Shown here: in pieces, positions 1 to 27,031 of the stretch | Layout: each line of letters begins with the position of its first letter | Position numbering within the stretch: the first letter of the stretch is position 1 | Source: Tubulanus polymorphus | Lineage: Eukaryota > Nemertea > Palaeonemertea > Tubulaniformes > Tubulanidae | Reading direction: 5' to 3' | DNA length: 64,000 bases | Assembly (NCBI RefSeq): GCF_964204645.1 | Contig: NC_134029.1 | Coordinates: forward strand, 7,272,001 to 7,336,000 | Program-made: the position numbers and the translations under genes | Notes under the pieces: generated by a model | Database searches by the model: none | Seen by the model: only the letters and a program-made list of their open reading frames with translations | Told to the model about the DNA's origin: nothing

Positions 1-6
1 GTCAAT

Positions 7-2703
7 ATGAGTATGATTGCTCTAGAGTATGTTAGAGCTCCTTTTCTAGCTAAAGATGCTAAAGAAATTGATAAGTTTCTTAACATGGCAACTTCTACTA
101 AAGACAGCCTACCCAAAGATTTCAGCAGTGCAGAAGCCATGACTAGGAGTGGGAACGTAGATTCTGCTGGGGATAACGGATCAGATGAAATTTCAATTCG
201 GAATGAGAAAGCTTGTGACGGAAAGATTTTTCAAAAAAGTTTGGAGTCTAAATCTGATTCCATCTCGAACAATCATGTAGTACTGGGTGCAATAGATGGA
301 GAACCATGCATAGATAATCGTAATGCATCGAATGCAAATATGATAACTTCAACTCAGCTACCTCCAAGCTCAACTACCAACAAGACTTTGTCAACATACA
401 CTGGCAATGATCAGCTTTTGAGTTGTAAGCTTCCTCAATGCGGTATCGTCGGTATTTCTTGGGATTGCCCGGAATGTTTGATTAGTATACCAACAAAAGA
501 AGGCCTTGCCAAACATTTCAGCACTAAGGATGCAACTTACAAAGGAAATTGTGATGTCTGTTACTTGATGATGCCGAACAAATGTTCATTCGCTGCCCAC
601 AAACGCACTCATAAATTCACGCCTCCATATGTTTGTCCCGAATGCGGAAAGCAGTTACTTTCTTTAAGTCTTTTCAAGCGCCATTTAACAGCGAAATGTT
701 TTCATAATTGTCGCTTGATGTGGCTATCTTGTCCAAAATGTCCCAGTTCCGGGTTTTCGAATACTTTTTTGCTGAAAACGCATTTTCAAATGCACCACCG
801 AGACCTGTTTTATCGTTGTACACAATGCCCAGTTGCGTTTACAACCTGGGATGGCATCAGCAAACATTCAATTGATGTGCACAAGGTTTCAGCTAATCTC
901 GGGTTCATTTCAAAACAGGTTTACCAATGTCATTTCTGTAAGATATGCTTTGGAGACAATGTTATGTTCATCGAACATTTAGAAAATCACATAGATGCCA
1001 CTTTCAAATATAGCATACCAAAGTATAAATGTCAGATATGTTGTGAACTGTTTTTGTTGCCAAGCGATCTTGTTCAGCATTTAATGGCTCATAACAACCG
1101 TCGACATCAGGTAGTCCCGTTTATGTGCGATTACTGTGGACACCCGTGCGATAATCTTGCAAGCGAAATAAACCATGAAACCCAGAACCATCAGACATAT
1201 ATTCGAAATTTCTTTCTGAACGTTCAAAAACGCGGTCTCATTAAGGTTAATGATCCGCTGGAAAATAAAAAAAATGGTGCAAATGTTACTAGCGAAGTGA
1301 ACATGTCTGCTGATGTAACTGGTGGCAATGGAAATAAGTCAGCTCTATCTACCAAAATAAGTTCTTCTGTTCCAAAGAATGATAATAATCCATTTTCAGA
1401 TCTTTTGAATCCAGATGTGGTGATAAAACAAGAAGTGCCCGATTCCCAATGTGATTGCGGTGGGCTTGACCGAACTGGACCAATTATATCTTCGGATGAT
1501 AGAAATGAAGTGCTTAAAGCACTTGAGAAACAATTGAAGCAAGAAGTCGTTGAAGTTCGCGAAAAGATACGAAATATGCAACATGTTTGTAAATTTTGCG
1601 AGATGGGATTCGAAATTGAAGATGAGTTAATTTCCCACCGTTGTCCAAATGATCACCATGAAATTTCTACAGATGCATTTGAAGATCTACCCGCACGTAA
1701 TGCTGATGTAACCACTACAGTGCCAATAGCAGATGAACTGACCAGTGGTCTAAGAGCTGCTTATATGCTATTACACTATCATGTTTGTAAAACTTGCAAA
1801 AAGTCATTCAACTGTAAACAAGACTTAGAAGAACATTTGACTGAAGCGCATGGCTTTTCTATTGGATGTCAGTTCTCTTGTCTTCTTTGTGGCCTTACAT
1901 ATGCTAGTATTGAAGATCTGAATCGGCACGATAAAAATGTCCATCAACGTCAAAAAGAGCACAGCTTTTATTGTACACTATGCAAAGAGCAGAATATTGC
2001 TAAAAGTTACAAGCACAAAGTTTACCTGATTAATCACTTGAATAAGGTTCATAAGGTGAATCGAAATAAGGAACTGTGGGCTGAAATGAAGAAACAAGTC
2101 GAAGAAATGGAGTTACAAGTCTATGGCAAATGTGTCAGACTTGAAGAAGATGGGTCAAGTCAGTCAGAAGAATCAGATGCGAATACTTCCAAAAGGCCAT
2201 CGGTGTCCATTCCACAGGAAGAAGAAACTCCTGCTTTGAAGCGACTGCGACTTGAGGGAGGAAATAGTTATCATTGTGCCAAATGTTCATACTCGTCGGA
2301 GGACCACAACCAGTTTTTAGATCATATAAAAATGCACAAAATTGAGGAAGATTCTTTCCAGTGCAGTGAATGCGGTGTTTGCTTCTCCGTGATCCCGTCA
2401 TTAAAACGCCATCTCATCATTGTACACAAAGTTCGAAATATATCCAGATATGTGGGTTCTCTAGAGTCTAAACAGAAAGCGAACTTGTATGACTCGACCT
2501 TGTATTTCAAGCTCGATTCCTCGAAGAAAAAAACTGAAGCCTCCCCTAAACGGACACAGGATGAATTCACTGTACTTCAGAATGGTTGGCTCGAGTGCCA
2601 AGTTTGTTATAAGGCCTTTAACGACATGCCATTACTTAAGTCGCATATGCGAACGCATGGTATGGCCTTTATTCAGTCCAAGCGTATTCAAGCCCTTCCG
2701 TGA
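7..2703 (+). CDS. C2H2 zinc-finger protein, large 3' coding exon (5' end may lie outside window)
   Basis: An open frame of 898 codons from the first Met at 7 to TGA at 2701-2703. The frame is also open through bases 1-6, so upstream exons may be missing. About fifteen C2H2 fingers are visible. Eight lie between residues ~150 and 400 (for example YVCPECGK..H, YRCTQCPVAF..H, YQCHFCKICF..H). Seven lie between ~530 and 890, the last being LECQVCYKAF with an HMRTH end. The fingers are irregularly spaced and lack the TGEKP linkers of tandem DNA-binding arrays. Between the clusters is an acidic/polar stretch with IKQE, a possible SUMO site. The finger number, spacing and C-terminal HGMAF tail recall the ZNF532/592/687 group, which is a weak guess from memory. 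The product is probably a nuclear chromatin-associated or transcription factor. Confidence 0.85.
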   Translation: MSMIALEYVRAPFLAKDAKEIDKFLNMATSTKDSLPKDFSSAEAMTRSGNVDSAGDNGSDEISIRNEKACDGKIFQKSLESKSDSISNNHVVLGAIDGEPCIDNRNASNANMITSTQLPPSSTTNKTLSTYTGNDQLLSCKLPQCGIVGISWDCPECLISIPTKEGLAKHFSTKDATYKGNCDVCYLMMPNKCSFAAHKRTHKFTPPYVCPECGKQLLSLSLFKRHLTAKCFHNCRLMWLSCPKCPSSGFSNTFLLKTHFQMHHRDLFYRCTQCPVAFTTWDGISKHSIDVHKVSANLGFISKQVYQCHFCKICFGDNVMFIEHLENHIDATFKYSIPKYKCQICCELFLLPSDLVQHLMAHNNRRHQVVPFMCDYCGHPCDNLASEINHETQNHQTYIRNFFLNVQKRGLIKVNDPLENKKNGANVTSEVNMSADVTGGNGNKSALSTKISSSVPKNDNNPFSDLLNPDVVIKQEVPDSQCDCGGLDRTGPIISSDDRNEVLKALEKQLKQEVVEVREKIRNMQHVCKFCEMGFEIEDELISHRCPNDHHEISTDAFEDLPARNADVTTTVPIADELTSGLRAAYMLLHYHVCKTCKKSFNCKQDLEEHLTEAHGFSIGCQFSCLLCGLTYASIEDLNRHDKNVHQRQKEHSFYCTLCKEQNIAKSYKHKVYLINHLNKVHKVNRNKELWAEMKKQVEEMELQVYGKCVRLEEDGSSQSEESDANTSKRPSVSIPQEEETPALKRLRLEGGNSYHCAKCSYSSEDHNQFLDHIKMHKIEEDSFQCSECGVCFSVIPSLKRHLIIVHKVRNISRYVGSLESKQKANLYDSTLYFKLDSSKKKTEASPKRTQDEFTVLQNGWLECQVCYKAFNDMPLLKSHMRTHGMAFIQSKRIQALP

Positions 2704-3250
2704 TTGAATTACTACGTAATTACCTATTTACCTGATATCAAATTTATTTGGAACAGTTAAAGCCTGGATAAGTTAAAGCCAGATTTGAATCAAAAGCAAT
2801 TTGTAGTACAGCCCAACTACAGTTGACTTAAGCGAGTTTGACTGTATAGCTGACTTAACCAGAAATCTTTAAGATGACCAGTTTTTATCGGTACTGAGGA
2901 AGGGTAGGTCTGCTGTATTGATTGTAAATTGTATGCTTCTTCCGCTTTTATCAATTAAGAAACTTTTTAAATGCTGATTTTATATAATGTTCTTTGCATA
3001 AATAGATGTTAAGTCTTATCTGTGGTTAAGGGTTCTAAAATATGTATTTTTATTCCGGAAAACAATTATGGAATGTTTATTGAATAGAGAAGTTTTCAAA
3101 ACTGTACAGCTAACATTCTTGAATTTCAGTAAAAATGATGTGGCGTAGAATAATCTTTGTTGCACATGAATTGAATATTTGACAGCTCTTTATACCTTGA
3201 AAAGATACATGTATATTCTGAATAAATACAATTCATTTCTCAACGAAATT
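2704..3250 (+). other. 3'UTR of the zinc-finger gene with poly(A) signal
   Basis: AT-rich non-coding sequence directly after the stop codon. A canonical AATAAA lies at 3221-3226, followed by a GT-rich stretch (about 3250-3265), as expected at a cleavage/polyadenylation site. The exact mRNA end is inferred. Confidence 0.55.
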
Positions 3251-5727
3251 CTTGTGTTGTATATGTATATTCTTCTAGGTATGAATGAAGATGGTGAAGG
3301 AAGATTTCCATGATTTCTAATATTTATCGAACTACATATTTTTGTTATGCTCTGCTTAAGGATTTTTTCAAGAGGTTGAAAAGTACAGTCATGGAAGACG
3401 GAACTGTTTTGAGGATATTGTGTATAAACAAGACTAATACAGAGTTACCACTATCATCCACTTCCAAATTCCCTGGGTTTTCCGGGTAAAACCAGAACTT
3501 TCCCTGTATTCTGATGAAAGCCAGTGTAGAAGAGATGGAGAACATAATTCAGGAGCAAAAAATTCTGGGAAAACATGCGCAACGTAAACCTCATTTCCCT
3601 GTGTTTTCCAAAGAAACACCTCTTCCCGATGTATTCCCAGAGAAATCAGTTGCCTGGGCATTTCCTGTTTTCCAGATTTGTGGTCACCCTGAAATATGTA
3701 CTTGCGGAAATCAATCGACATCATCCTATCGTAGTCGGTGAAGCTTTCCTATTTTCAAGGATTCTGTGGAATGAATATAACTCGACATTTCATATATTTT
3801 CAAGGAACTTTTATTGGTCTCAAAATTTCATCAATAACAACTATATACAAAGTGAAACATAACAAACAAAACTAATGTCGAATATGTGCACAGTCATTTT
3901 AGCAATGAATTGATAACTATTAAGCTAAATACCAGTAGTTGCGAATATCAGATATCCCATTGAGCATAACGGTATCAGAGCAAGGTCGCCAATGAAAGGA
4001 CTTTGATCGGTGTCCAAAGAAGGACATTTAATGACATAAATCAATTCTTAAACATTTAATTCATATGCTCACAGACTAGGCATGTTTCTCCCTATGATTA
4101 AATCACCTACAATTAAATTTGGGAGACCAAGGTTCACACACTAAGGTAGAATTCAGTGTGAAGACTGATTGCCGATCACAGGATTATGTATATTTTCGCT
4201 GAACTAATTGGTGGTGACACTCGGCAGATTTGGTAATAGCTGATTGATAAATTTTACAATAATACATGTTCATGTATCTAGCATGTTTGATTTATGTGAG
4301 TTGATTTGCTTACTAGAAAGTTTGCATCGCATCCCTCGGCGCGTAATGCAAAATTAGGTGAAAATCAATTTGCCAATGAAATTTGCCTAGTCTATTACAA
4401 TAGGCTTTACAGGAGGGTCCCAAATACCAATGCTATGTACAATTTATAAAAAGGTTATTTACCTTTTCACCTACGTTCAAATTCTTTGAATTGAAACTAT
4501 AGAACCGTTGAACAGTTTTTTGTACAGAAGGAATCTACAATAATTCTAAACAATAAATTAAACCGAGAATTAAAACAAATGTACAAAATATCTCATCGAG
4601 TAGTCTGATAAAGAAAATGCATTGGGAGTAGATTGACCTCATCGGACAAAATCGAGTCACCAGTATCATGAAATGCAAACGCGACTCCAGTAAAAAGTTT
4701 TCTGTTCATAAAGTATGGATGCAGATAATAAACGATTTCTAGATTCCTCAATTAAATGATACATGCAAAATGTACACTTTTAATGTAACTCACAGGCAAC
4801 AGCCGAGACTCGAGCGCTTTCTCCAAAAACCCTGTGTCAGAGATACACATAAGTACAAATACTAAGTAGACTTGTGCCTTGCCAATGCACCCTTTCCAAA
4901 AAGATAGTACCACACCCAGTTGACACCGAAATTCCCGGTCTCTAGTGATCTGATCAAATAACTTCTAAATAAAGCCCCAACAAAGATCAGAGGTGAACAT
5001 ACATACTTTACGAACAGGAGGTTATTTCAATTTCATTAATGAAATGAATAAACATTGGCGCTGCGCCACGACACATATTCTCTCATCAAGAACATAAAAT
5101 CTTTTCATTGCAATATCAGTGATTAGCTATACATGTAGAAGCTTCATGGCAGCCTTTTATAATTGTTTTACGAAATCTTCATTGCAAAAATAAATGAATA
5201 ACTGTTTTGAAGTTAGTTTTATTTTTTCTTCTAAGTTCTCTTTTGTTCGTTGTTTCTTTCCTAGCCATAGAAAAGCAAATTCAAAGACTCGCGCTATCAA
5301 CTTTACTCATAACGCATACAATCATAAAAGATGCACACCTCTTTCATATTAACGAGTACTCGACCTCAACATGCTTGTTCATACAACCAAGCCCACTTAA
5401 TCTGGGAGCTAATGGTTAACTCTAGACTCCCTCAGTAAAACAAAATGTCCAAATTAGTTCATTTTTTGAACCACCCTGGTTTTACAAATGACTGGTAGTT
5501 TATCATAAACCTTTAAATCATACATTCGTCTTTAACATACTTATGTTATGTAGCTGGTCTCATGACTGTCTATAACACTGGCCATAGGTACTCCATCCGT
5601 TTAATCTGATTTCAATCCACAACTGCATAACTGGGTCCCGGGGTACATCCTTCGAGGTTAACAGGTATCCCATACATGTGCAGCAGGGACTAGGAATGAT
5701 TGTCTTAACTTTCACAATTCACAATCA
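3251..5727. other. Intergenic DNA between convergent genes
   Basis: No convincing gene is seen. At about 3460-3700 is a stretch rich in repeated TTCCCTG and TTTTCC words, probably an old dispersed repeat. The right end must include the 3'UTR of DCAF12 on the minus strand. One possible minus-strand AATAAA is at 5218-5223, but it is not confirmed. Confidence 0.4.
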
Positions 5728-9278
<3,551 letters not shown>

Positions 9279-10583
9279 TATTATTGGCGAAGTCGGAAGA
9301 GTTTATCTTTTATGTACAATATCTAGTAGTCAGTCGGTTAAAGGCTCCTATCCATTGACCAAATCATTTTGACATTTTCAGTTCACTGACTGGAAACTGG
9401 AGTCGACAGATTGAAGAGTCCTAACTGGAAAATTCAAAAAAAAGAAAAAAGGTGAATAGCCTAAAATTTATTCTGTGATTTGCAAGGCTTTGTAAGGATC
9501 GTTGACGTTAAAGTCAGGCCTAACAATCTAAAATTCACTCTTACCGAGGCAAATGTTACGCCTGTTTTCACCACCAGACACTTGGAAAAAAATCAAAATA
9601 CATACATACAATTTTTTTCAAACGATGCCATCTAGCGTCGTACTTTTGTACAGGTAAATTTCGGATCAGGATTAAAAATTGGCTTTCAATTCACTTTATT
9701 AATGCTTCTTGTGGTAAAAATAAGCAAAATGTGATTTACAAAAATAAATTACAGGTGCAAATATAGATTTTAAGAGTACAGTATATGAACACTAAGGAAA
9801 TGGATGATAGATTTCCACGAATAAAAAGGAGTTTGAAACAAAAAATCTGACTTATCTATAATTTCATAGGTAAATTTCGGATCACGGACCGAAAACTGGA
9901 TTGAATCGAATGTTCTGTCACTGTGTCAATTAATTCGATACAACTCATTTAATGCAGTTATTCGAATGGAATAAAGGTCATAATGAACTCCATATATTAT
10001 ATTTCAATCTTCAATACAATGACGGAGTCGAAAGAATCAAATTTTGGGGCCTAAAACAGCGAATTTTGGGGAATATATGTTGTCCCTTCAGGCCAGGGTC
10101 CTCAAAATTAGTCTGGGTGACTTTCGTTCAGTTTTGTAAATTGTTATCGGTGAGGGTTGATTTAACTTAGAAAAAAATTACTTGAGGGTTCACTCTTCAA
10201 ATGCCATAACCACATTAAAAGTTCGAATTACTGCATGCCATAGAGCTAAATTATTTTTCTGTGATACCACCGAAAGCCGCAGCGCGGCAATACTAATTTA
10301 CTGATTGACGACACGTTTTAAAATTGCTTCCAACGCACCAGCCTACATCCTGGTTCCTTTTGAAGGGTAATTGCACATTGATAGTCTGGTATTCAGACTA
10401 ATTATAGCCCTCTATCCTTTAGTCTCAACTTTGTGAGTTCTATTGCAAGGCTAAGTCCGCTAATGCTGGCTTTGACATCGACCTATCATGATCATCAGAC
10501 TTGAGCCTATATTCTTTCTGTTATGCCTATGCCAAAGTAGAATTAGCCTAATAATTTTTTTTTCAAATCATCATATGTTACAG
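9279..10583. other. Intergenic spacer between the divergent DCAF12 and SUPT20H
   Basis: About 1.3 kb that must hold the 5'UTRs and promoters of both genes and could be a bidirectional promoter. No clear TATA box or other motif was identified. A short direct repeat around GTAAATTTCGGATCA occurs at about 9654 and 9871. A pyrimidine-rich tract and TTACAG just before 10584 look like a splice acceptor, which would place an untranslated first exon of SUPT20H in this spacer. Confidence 0.4.
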
Positions 10584-22044
<11,461 letters not shown>

Positions 22045-22430
22045 AACAACAACAAAAAACGATTTGCCGATTCTGTGCTACGATCATATCAAAACTATAT
22101 TCAAACCAGGGCTGAATGTTCAAAACTTTGAAGTTGATTTATCGTAAATGAATATCGTATTCATTTAGTAAAAGTTACGTACAATGAACCTTTCTGTAAC
22201 GTGTGCTCCAGAACTTCTAAAGTATAGCTGCGTCTGCTTTTAATCGTTATAGAATTCCTTTGAAAAAGGACTTTCTTAGAGATAAACTCAATGTATCTAC
22301 GATAAATGAAATGAATTTTACGCCTGATTAAAATATGTGTGTATAATGAATGTCAATGTGTCATTCTTATCTAACAAGAAACCCTGTTTGCGAATGTTGA
22401 ATTAATAAATACCATCGATTGTAATGGTAA
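22045..22430 (+). other. 3'UTR of SUPT20H with poly(A) signal
   Basis: AT-rich sequence after the TAG at 22042-22044. AATAAA lies at 22404-22409, and the transcript probably ends shortly after. The end point is inferred. Confidence 0.5.
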
Positions 22431-23002
22431 AAAGCTGTATTTTAATTCTAATTTTAATGGAAAACATTTTAGGCCACGAACTATTTATTGTTATTTAGAA
22501 CAAAAAATGTTTAACGATTTCCTGAATTAATGTGTATATATTTGTACAAAATGTTTTGTACAGTTATTCTTTTATGAAATATAAGTTACTAGTCTTCATT
22601 GATTCAGAAATGTTTTTTCTTCATTGTCTATCAATTTTCGTTTCTTAAAAGAAATTCTCTGAAATCTTTCTCCGACTTGTTTTGAGCTGAAATTCTGATG
22701 GAATCGAAGTGCTGATAAATCCTGCATAGATCTACTTATTGGATATACCCCTTGGTGGCCTCTAACGCGTCTAATGAGAAAAAAATCTGACCGTCAATAT
22801 TGTGCCATAAATCATGCATTTGATTTTCCAAAAAAATAAAAATTTTGAAGGATTCGAAGGTTTTAGAAACAAATACATCGGCTCGGGACATAACTGTTAT
22901 GAGGACCCTGTCATGAAGCCCGTGTAAAAAATATACTGGGACCTGTTGGTCTTCGGTCCAGGAATTTCCAAATTCGGTTCCAGCAGCATTATGTGATTGC
23001 TA
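22431..23002. other. Intergenic DNA before the tandem array
   Basis: No gene or recognisable element. Similarity to the tandem unit starts only at about 23003 (TAATTTTATTTTAGATCCCGG), slightly diverged from the internal unit borders. This marks the left edge of the array. Confidence 0.45.
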
Positions 23003-24159
23003 GCAATAATTTTATTTTAGATCCCGGTCTGCATCCCTGAACGGATGAATCATTTTTCCAACGTAAATCAGTAAATGATTAGGTGGCAAACATCAAGAAT
23101 TTGCTAATAACAGTGGTCGCAACGTGTCAGAGGCTGTAGGACTGTTACTTGATAGTGACTTGCTCGTAGTAGCTTCGTGACTCCGATGTACAATATCCCT
23201 TTACCCAGATTCTCACATCCAAAATTATATTTGGTTGATAAGTTTTTCTTGAAGTCTCTACGATCGGAGGGCTCTCATATGCTTCCCGAGTGAATATTCC
23301 CAATTTTGTATTCATACTTAATGCCATCGCGAGGTTGAGTGTGTGGGTTGAGTGTTTGTGCCGGTGTAAGAGCCAAATGTCAGAGAATCGCTTTGCTAAT
23401 GTGCTCAGTCGTCTAACTAAACTAGTTATTTTGGTTTAAGAATTGATATTCTACTAATCATTGCCTTCGCCATTGCATCTCATAACATCTTCATTGGAAT
23501 TGACAGCGAAGGCAACGTAGATGTTCTTAAATATTTTAGTTTTTCCGGCCAATGATATTATTATAGTTACGTATGGCAGTAGGAAATGTTGTGGTGATTG
23601 ACTAGACGACGCACAGAAAAAGACACATGGTTGACTATTTCGATGCTTGGGGTTTTTCTAAGGTGTCTTCTTCTTGAAAAAGGTGAATGTAGTTACTGCT
23701 GACGGGATGGCTATCAAACAAACGCACCTATTGCAATAAGTAGCAACTGGCCGTCCGCGATACTATCGTACTTCTACTTCTTCCAGGCAAAAACTTCTCC
23801 CTCATTATGTGACAAATATCAAACTCGAAGGCCTAACTAACTAATTGGACAAGTAACGAAATCTCTGTCGTCGAATATAACCAGTGGATTCCAAACGAAT
23901 TTTGAAGAAATAACAATTTATTGGCTGTATAGGCCGTATAAACAAACAAATATATGAGACTCAGGCGGAGGTATTGGTCGTTACGAATCACATTCAGAGT
24001 ATATACACGATCGAAGTGGATATTAATTTCTTCGAACAGCATTGCAAATGAATAATCTGCGAAATCCGCGACGTAAATATCTAGCAAATTTTCTCATTTT
24101 TCCTACAAATAGAGAATATAATATAAGTAAATTGTGAGTTAGAATGACAAATATAAATA

Positions 24160-25643
24160 TTACAATTTCCATGTAACTCCATAAGAAGGGCTGAGAAACT
24201 GAATTTGAATTATGTCAACACCTGAAAAGTCAAATTTTTCATTCTTCAAGTCAGTGAAGCTCTTACCACGAGTTTCTGATTTACTGCGTCGTGTCGTCGG
24301 TTCTTCAGTTTTTGATCTGATACCCATCCCTGGTTTTTTGTTATTCTGCTCTCGTCCATCAAGCGATATTTCATCAATTTCAATTTCTTCCGTAATGACT
24401 ATCTTTTCATCTATTGGTTCTGTAATTATGATAAAACAATAACGCATCTAGCAGCCTGCCATAGACCTGTTTAAAAAGGTTTCCTCAATCTTAGTGTAAA
24501 ACATTTTTTCAGATTTCTTACCATTAAAACCGATGAACCCGTTGCCAGTAATGTTTAGTTTGGTTTCACATGTGGGCGGTATAACCGCTACAATCGGTTT
24601 AACTTGTACTTCGATATCATGTCTTTTGGTGCAATTTCTTTCGTCTGCATCAATCGATGATTTACCATCTTTGGATTCGGTGACATGAATTTCGGCTTTT
24701 ATCTCACGAGGCAGTGAATTCTCACTCACTGGTTTGTGTTTAGCTAAATGCTTTTCCACGTCTAGCTTTTCTTCGGAATAGCGTTTAAGTTGCACAGCTC
24801 CCATTCTGTTCAGTTTGGCAACGTCTCGTTGAGCTGCAGCCGATGTCAATTTTCTTTTATTTCCTGCAGCTTGGTGATCATTCGACTTGTCTAAAACAGA
24901 AAAAAAACAGGAACATCCAACCCTGTTTCTATCGTTCAACTATTTGCATCATACTTTGTCACGTTCAAACTTACCATCGACCATCACGGATGCCTGGCCC
25001 CACTGGCAGAAGTAAATTCCCGCCGATTTTACAAATCGATTAGCTCTCGGCTCCCACTTTATATCTCCATTTTCACTCACAACCGCCAGTTTGTATTCAG
25101 TTCCCAGTTGTTGTTCCGTCAGGTGACCTTCCCACCAGTTACTCTCGGGGATTCTCTGAAGAAATGTGCCATCGCTCCAACCGACGGTTTCGCCGAACAT
25201 TTTAACCGTTTCGCCCGGGGATGTTTCATAATGAGTCAGTATCACGGCAAACCTCTGACGGATGGATAGCCAGAACAATTTTGTAATACCTATACCTATA
25301 ATAGCATAGGAATTTTAGGCTATCGTATGATTAAAGTAGGTTATAGTTGTTTTAGTTGAAAATTCATTTATTCAATTTGAAAACGGATTTTCCATATTTA
25401 TATATATGTTACCTGGAATTGTTCTTATGTTTTCCGCAGAGTAGAATTTGCCATTGAGGCAGAAAACGTTTTCGTTTTCGGAATCTGAAAAATGAAGATG
25501 AATTTTGTAAAACTTACATTTATCTAATTATGGGAATCAACTTCTGTAAAGGTTATGCTTTTACCATATTTTGGCGTCGTCTCGACGCTCGATCTCAACA
25601 CCCAATCAACAAAATTAGATACCATTTCGTCGGAATTTTCCAT
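24160..25643 (-). CDS. CBM20-like domain protein, array copy 1
   Basis: Exons 5' to 3': 25643-25565, 25484-25413, 25289-24975, 24890-24522, 24419-24160. All four introns are phase 1 with GT-AG borders, giving 364 aa. Residues about 64-137 resemble a carbohydrate-binding module 20 (starch/glycogen-binding) domain: FAVILTHYETSPGETV, a GE..GW turn, NWWEGHL, GTEYKLAVV, then WEPRANRF with the typical WEP..NR. Residues 157-364 are charged, Lys/Glu-rich and probably disordered. No signal peptide or membrane segment is seen, so a cytosolic protein is likely. CBM20 occurs in laforin, STBD1 and GPCPD1, but the rest matches none of them, so the function is unknown beyond likely glucan binding. A minus-strand AATAAA at 23917-23922 lies 238 bp past the stop. 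Confidence 0.75.
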
Positions 25644-25892
25644 TTTGTCGTAAAATAACAATTGCAAGCAAAAGCGCGCGTGTAAAAGCGATTTCACGTG
25701 TAGTGAAAACTGATGCTAACACAGCAACGCGGCAACAGCTACCTAGCAACTGATTCGTGACATACATCATTACGACGTAACCAACCACGGAAATTACCGA
25801 CAGCTGCCGGGAACCAGCGTATATTTCTCAATTACTAACATTAAACAAATTGACGGTTTAAGATTATTTATAAATTATTATTTTTATTTTAG
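25644..25892 (-). promoter_or_regulatory. 5' flank/promoter region of the array gene (copy 1; repeated in each unit)
   Basis: About 250 bp separates the ATG from the next unit's start, so the core promoter must lie here. Visible words are CACGTG (E-box) about 50 bp before the ATG, two GTTGC half-sites and GGTTACGTCGTAA, a CRE-like palindrome around ACGTCGT. No TATA box was recognised. Assignment as promoter rests on position only. Confidence 0.35.
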
Positions 25893-27031
25893 ATCCCGGT
25901 CTACAGTCTCTGAACGGATGAATCATTTTTCCAACGTAAATCAGTAAATGATTAGGTGGCAAACATCAAGAATTTGCTAATAACAGTGGTCGCAACGTGT
26001 CAGAGGCTGTGGTAGGACTGTTACTTGATAGTGACTTGCTCGTAGTAGCTTCGTGACTCCGATGTACAATATCCCTTTATCCAGATTCTCACATCCAAAA
26101 TTATATTTGGTTGATAAGTTTTTCTTGAAGTCTCTACGATCGGAGGGCTCTCATGTGCTTCCCGAGTGAATATTCCCAATTTTGTATTCATACTTAATGC
26201 CATCGCGAGGTTGAGTGTGTGGGTTGAGTGTTTGTGCCGGTGTAAGAGCCAAATGTCAGAGAATTGCTTTGCTAATGTGCTCAGTCGTCTAACTAGACTA
26301 TATTTTGGTTTAAGAATTGATATTCTACTAATCATAGCCTTCGTCTTTGCATCTCATAACATCTTCATTGGAATTGACAGCGAAGGCAACGTAGATGTTC
26401 TTAAATATTTTAGTTTTTCCGGCCAATGATATTATTATAGTTACGTATGGCAGTAGGAAATGTTGTGGTGATTGACTTGACGACGCACAGAAAAAGAAAC
26501 ATGGTTGACTATTTCGATGCTTGGGGTTTTTCAAAGGTGTCTTCTTCTTAAAGGTGAATGTAGTTACTGCTGACGGGATGGCTATCAAACAAACGCACCT
26601 ATTGCAATAAGTAGCAACTGGCCGTCCGCGATACTATCGTACTTCTACTTCTTCCAGGCAAAAACTTCTCCCTCATTATGTGACAAATATCAAACTCGAA
26701 GGCCTAACTAACTAATTGGACAAGTAACGAAATCTCTGTCGTCGAATATAACCAGTGGATTCCAAAAGATTTTTTGAAGAAATAACAATTTATTGGCTGT
26801 ATAGGCCGTATAAACAAACAAATATATGAGACTCAGGCGGAGGTATTGGTCGTTACGAATCACATTCAGAGTATATACACGATCGAAGTGGATATTAATT
26901 TCTTCGAACAGCATTGCAAATGAATAATCTGCGAAATCCGCGACGTAAATATCTAGCAAATTTTCTCATTTTTCCTACAAATAGAGAATATAATATAAGT
27001 AAATCGTGAGTTAGAATGACAAATATAAATA

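Noticed and set aside
9625-9653. Short ATG-to-donor segment whose phase would fit the SUPT20H exon at 11302
   Set aside because: The pair of exons at 10584 and 10724 also fits in phase and matches the family N-terminus, so the earlier segment is not needed.
23833-24087. 83-84 codon minus-strand frames near the 3' end of each array gene, with two alternative C-termini
   Set aside because: They begin after the in-frame stop of the last exon (TAA at 24160-24162) and contain the AATAAA poly(A) signal. The upstream exon needs no further splicing, so this is read as 3'UTR.
24212-24442. 76-codon plus-strand frame repeated in most units
   Set aside because: It is the antisense shadow of the last coding exon and is conserved only because that exon is.
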